Source: Rachicladosporium sp. CCFEE 5018 (Eukaryota; Ascomycota; Dothideomycetes; Cladosporiales; Cladosporiaceae). From it: a stretch of DNA of 64,000 nucleotides. The DNA lies in assembly GCA_002077045.2 (NCBI GenBank), contig KZ111141.1, forward strand, positions 663,929-727,928, given 5' to 3'. The notes under the pieces are model-generated. The model had not been told where the DNA came from and made no database searches. It saw only the letters and a program-made list of their open reading frames with translations. The translations under genes were made by a program, and so were the position numbers. Position 1 is the first letter of the stretch; each line of letters begins with the position of its first letter. Below are positions 63,999 to 64,000 of this stretch, piece after piece.

Positions 63999-64000
63999 TA

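Noticed and set aside
1..64000. tRNA, rRNA, CRISPR, bacterial or phage features, and secondary-metabolite core enzymes
   Set aside because: None seen on reading both strands; no polyketide synthase, NRPS or terpene synthase signatures, and no cloverleaf-like tRNA segments noticed. Small structured RNAs could be missed by eye.

Overview
The window is nuclear DNA of a filamentous ascomycete, most likely a dothideomycete. The reasons are intron-bearing genes with short introns (about 46-70 nt, gt..ag, ctaac/ctgac-like branch sites), fungal-specific families (PEX8, DUF7918, DUF3659, fungal PKA layout) and AT-rich, RIP-like transposon relics. There are no bacterial features, tRNAs, rRNAs or CRISPR arrays that I can see. 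The class assignment is inference.

Layout. 1-5996 holds the end of an SLC35F-type transporter (-), a broken DUF7918 locus (-), NC2-alpha (+) and the start of an aldehyde dehydrogenase (+), ending at a 100-N gap. 6097-21700 holds PP4 regulatory subunit 3/Psy2 (+), a DUF3659 protein (+), a dispersed DUF7918 gene (+), a DGAT/sterol acyltransferase (+) and the PKA catalytic subunit (-). 21716-30603 repeats the first block at full length: SLC35F transporter (-), two intact DUF7918 genes (-,-), NC2-alpha (+) and the aldehyde dehydrogenase (+), again interrupted by a 100-N gap. 31402-45343 holds a hypothetical gene, a TMEM170-like protein, PEX8, another hypothetical gene, an isochorismatase-family hydrolase, a Cid1/CutA-like RNA nucleotidyltransferase (with a third gap) and a RidA-family protein. 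45572-62181 holds a 2496-aa coiled-coil protein (-), an ENT nucleoside transporter (+) and an 1808-aa nucleotidyltransferase-like/ankyrin protein (+). The window closes with a carboxymuconate-cyclase-like protein (-) and a small TIR element; a second copy of that element lies at 55432-55932.

The most informative structural point is that the first block (1-5996) and 21747-29115 look like two divergent versions of one locus. Both contigs end at the same homologous base. The last 380 bases of each are identical to one another and to the first 380 bases after the second gap. This is what a collapsed assembly bubble looks like, so the first contig probably belongs beside 29216 and not beside Psy2. 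A diploid, heterokaryotic or hybrid genome, or a very recent duplication, would give this pattern.

Between the two versions the flanking genes are nearly identical, but the DUF7918 segment is strongly diverged. One version has two intact tandem genes. The other has a chimeric, frameshifted remnant made by fusing them. This fast-changing DUF7918 island, the new TIR element, and the NTase-like/ankyrin giant are the best leads for undescribed biology. Most other genes are ordinary housekeeping loci that share no obvious pathway: transcription (NC2-alpha), signalling (PKA, PP4), lipid storage (DGAT), peroxisome import (PEX8), GABA-shunt-type aldehyde oxidation and nucleoside transport.
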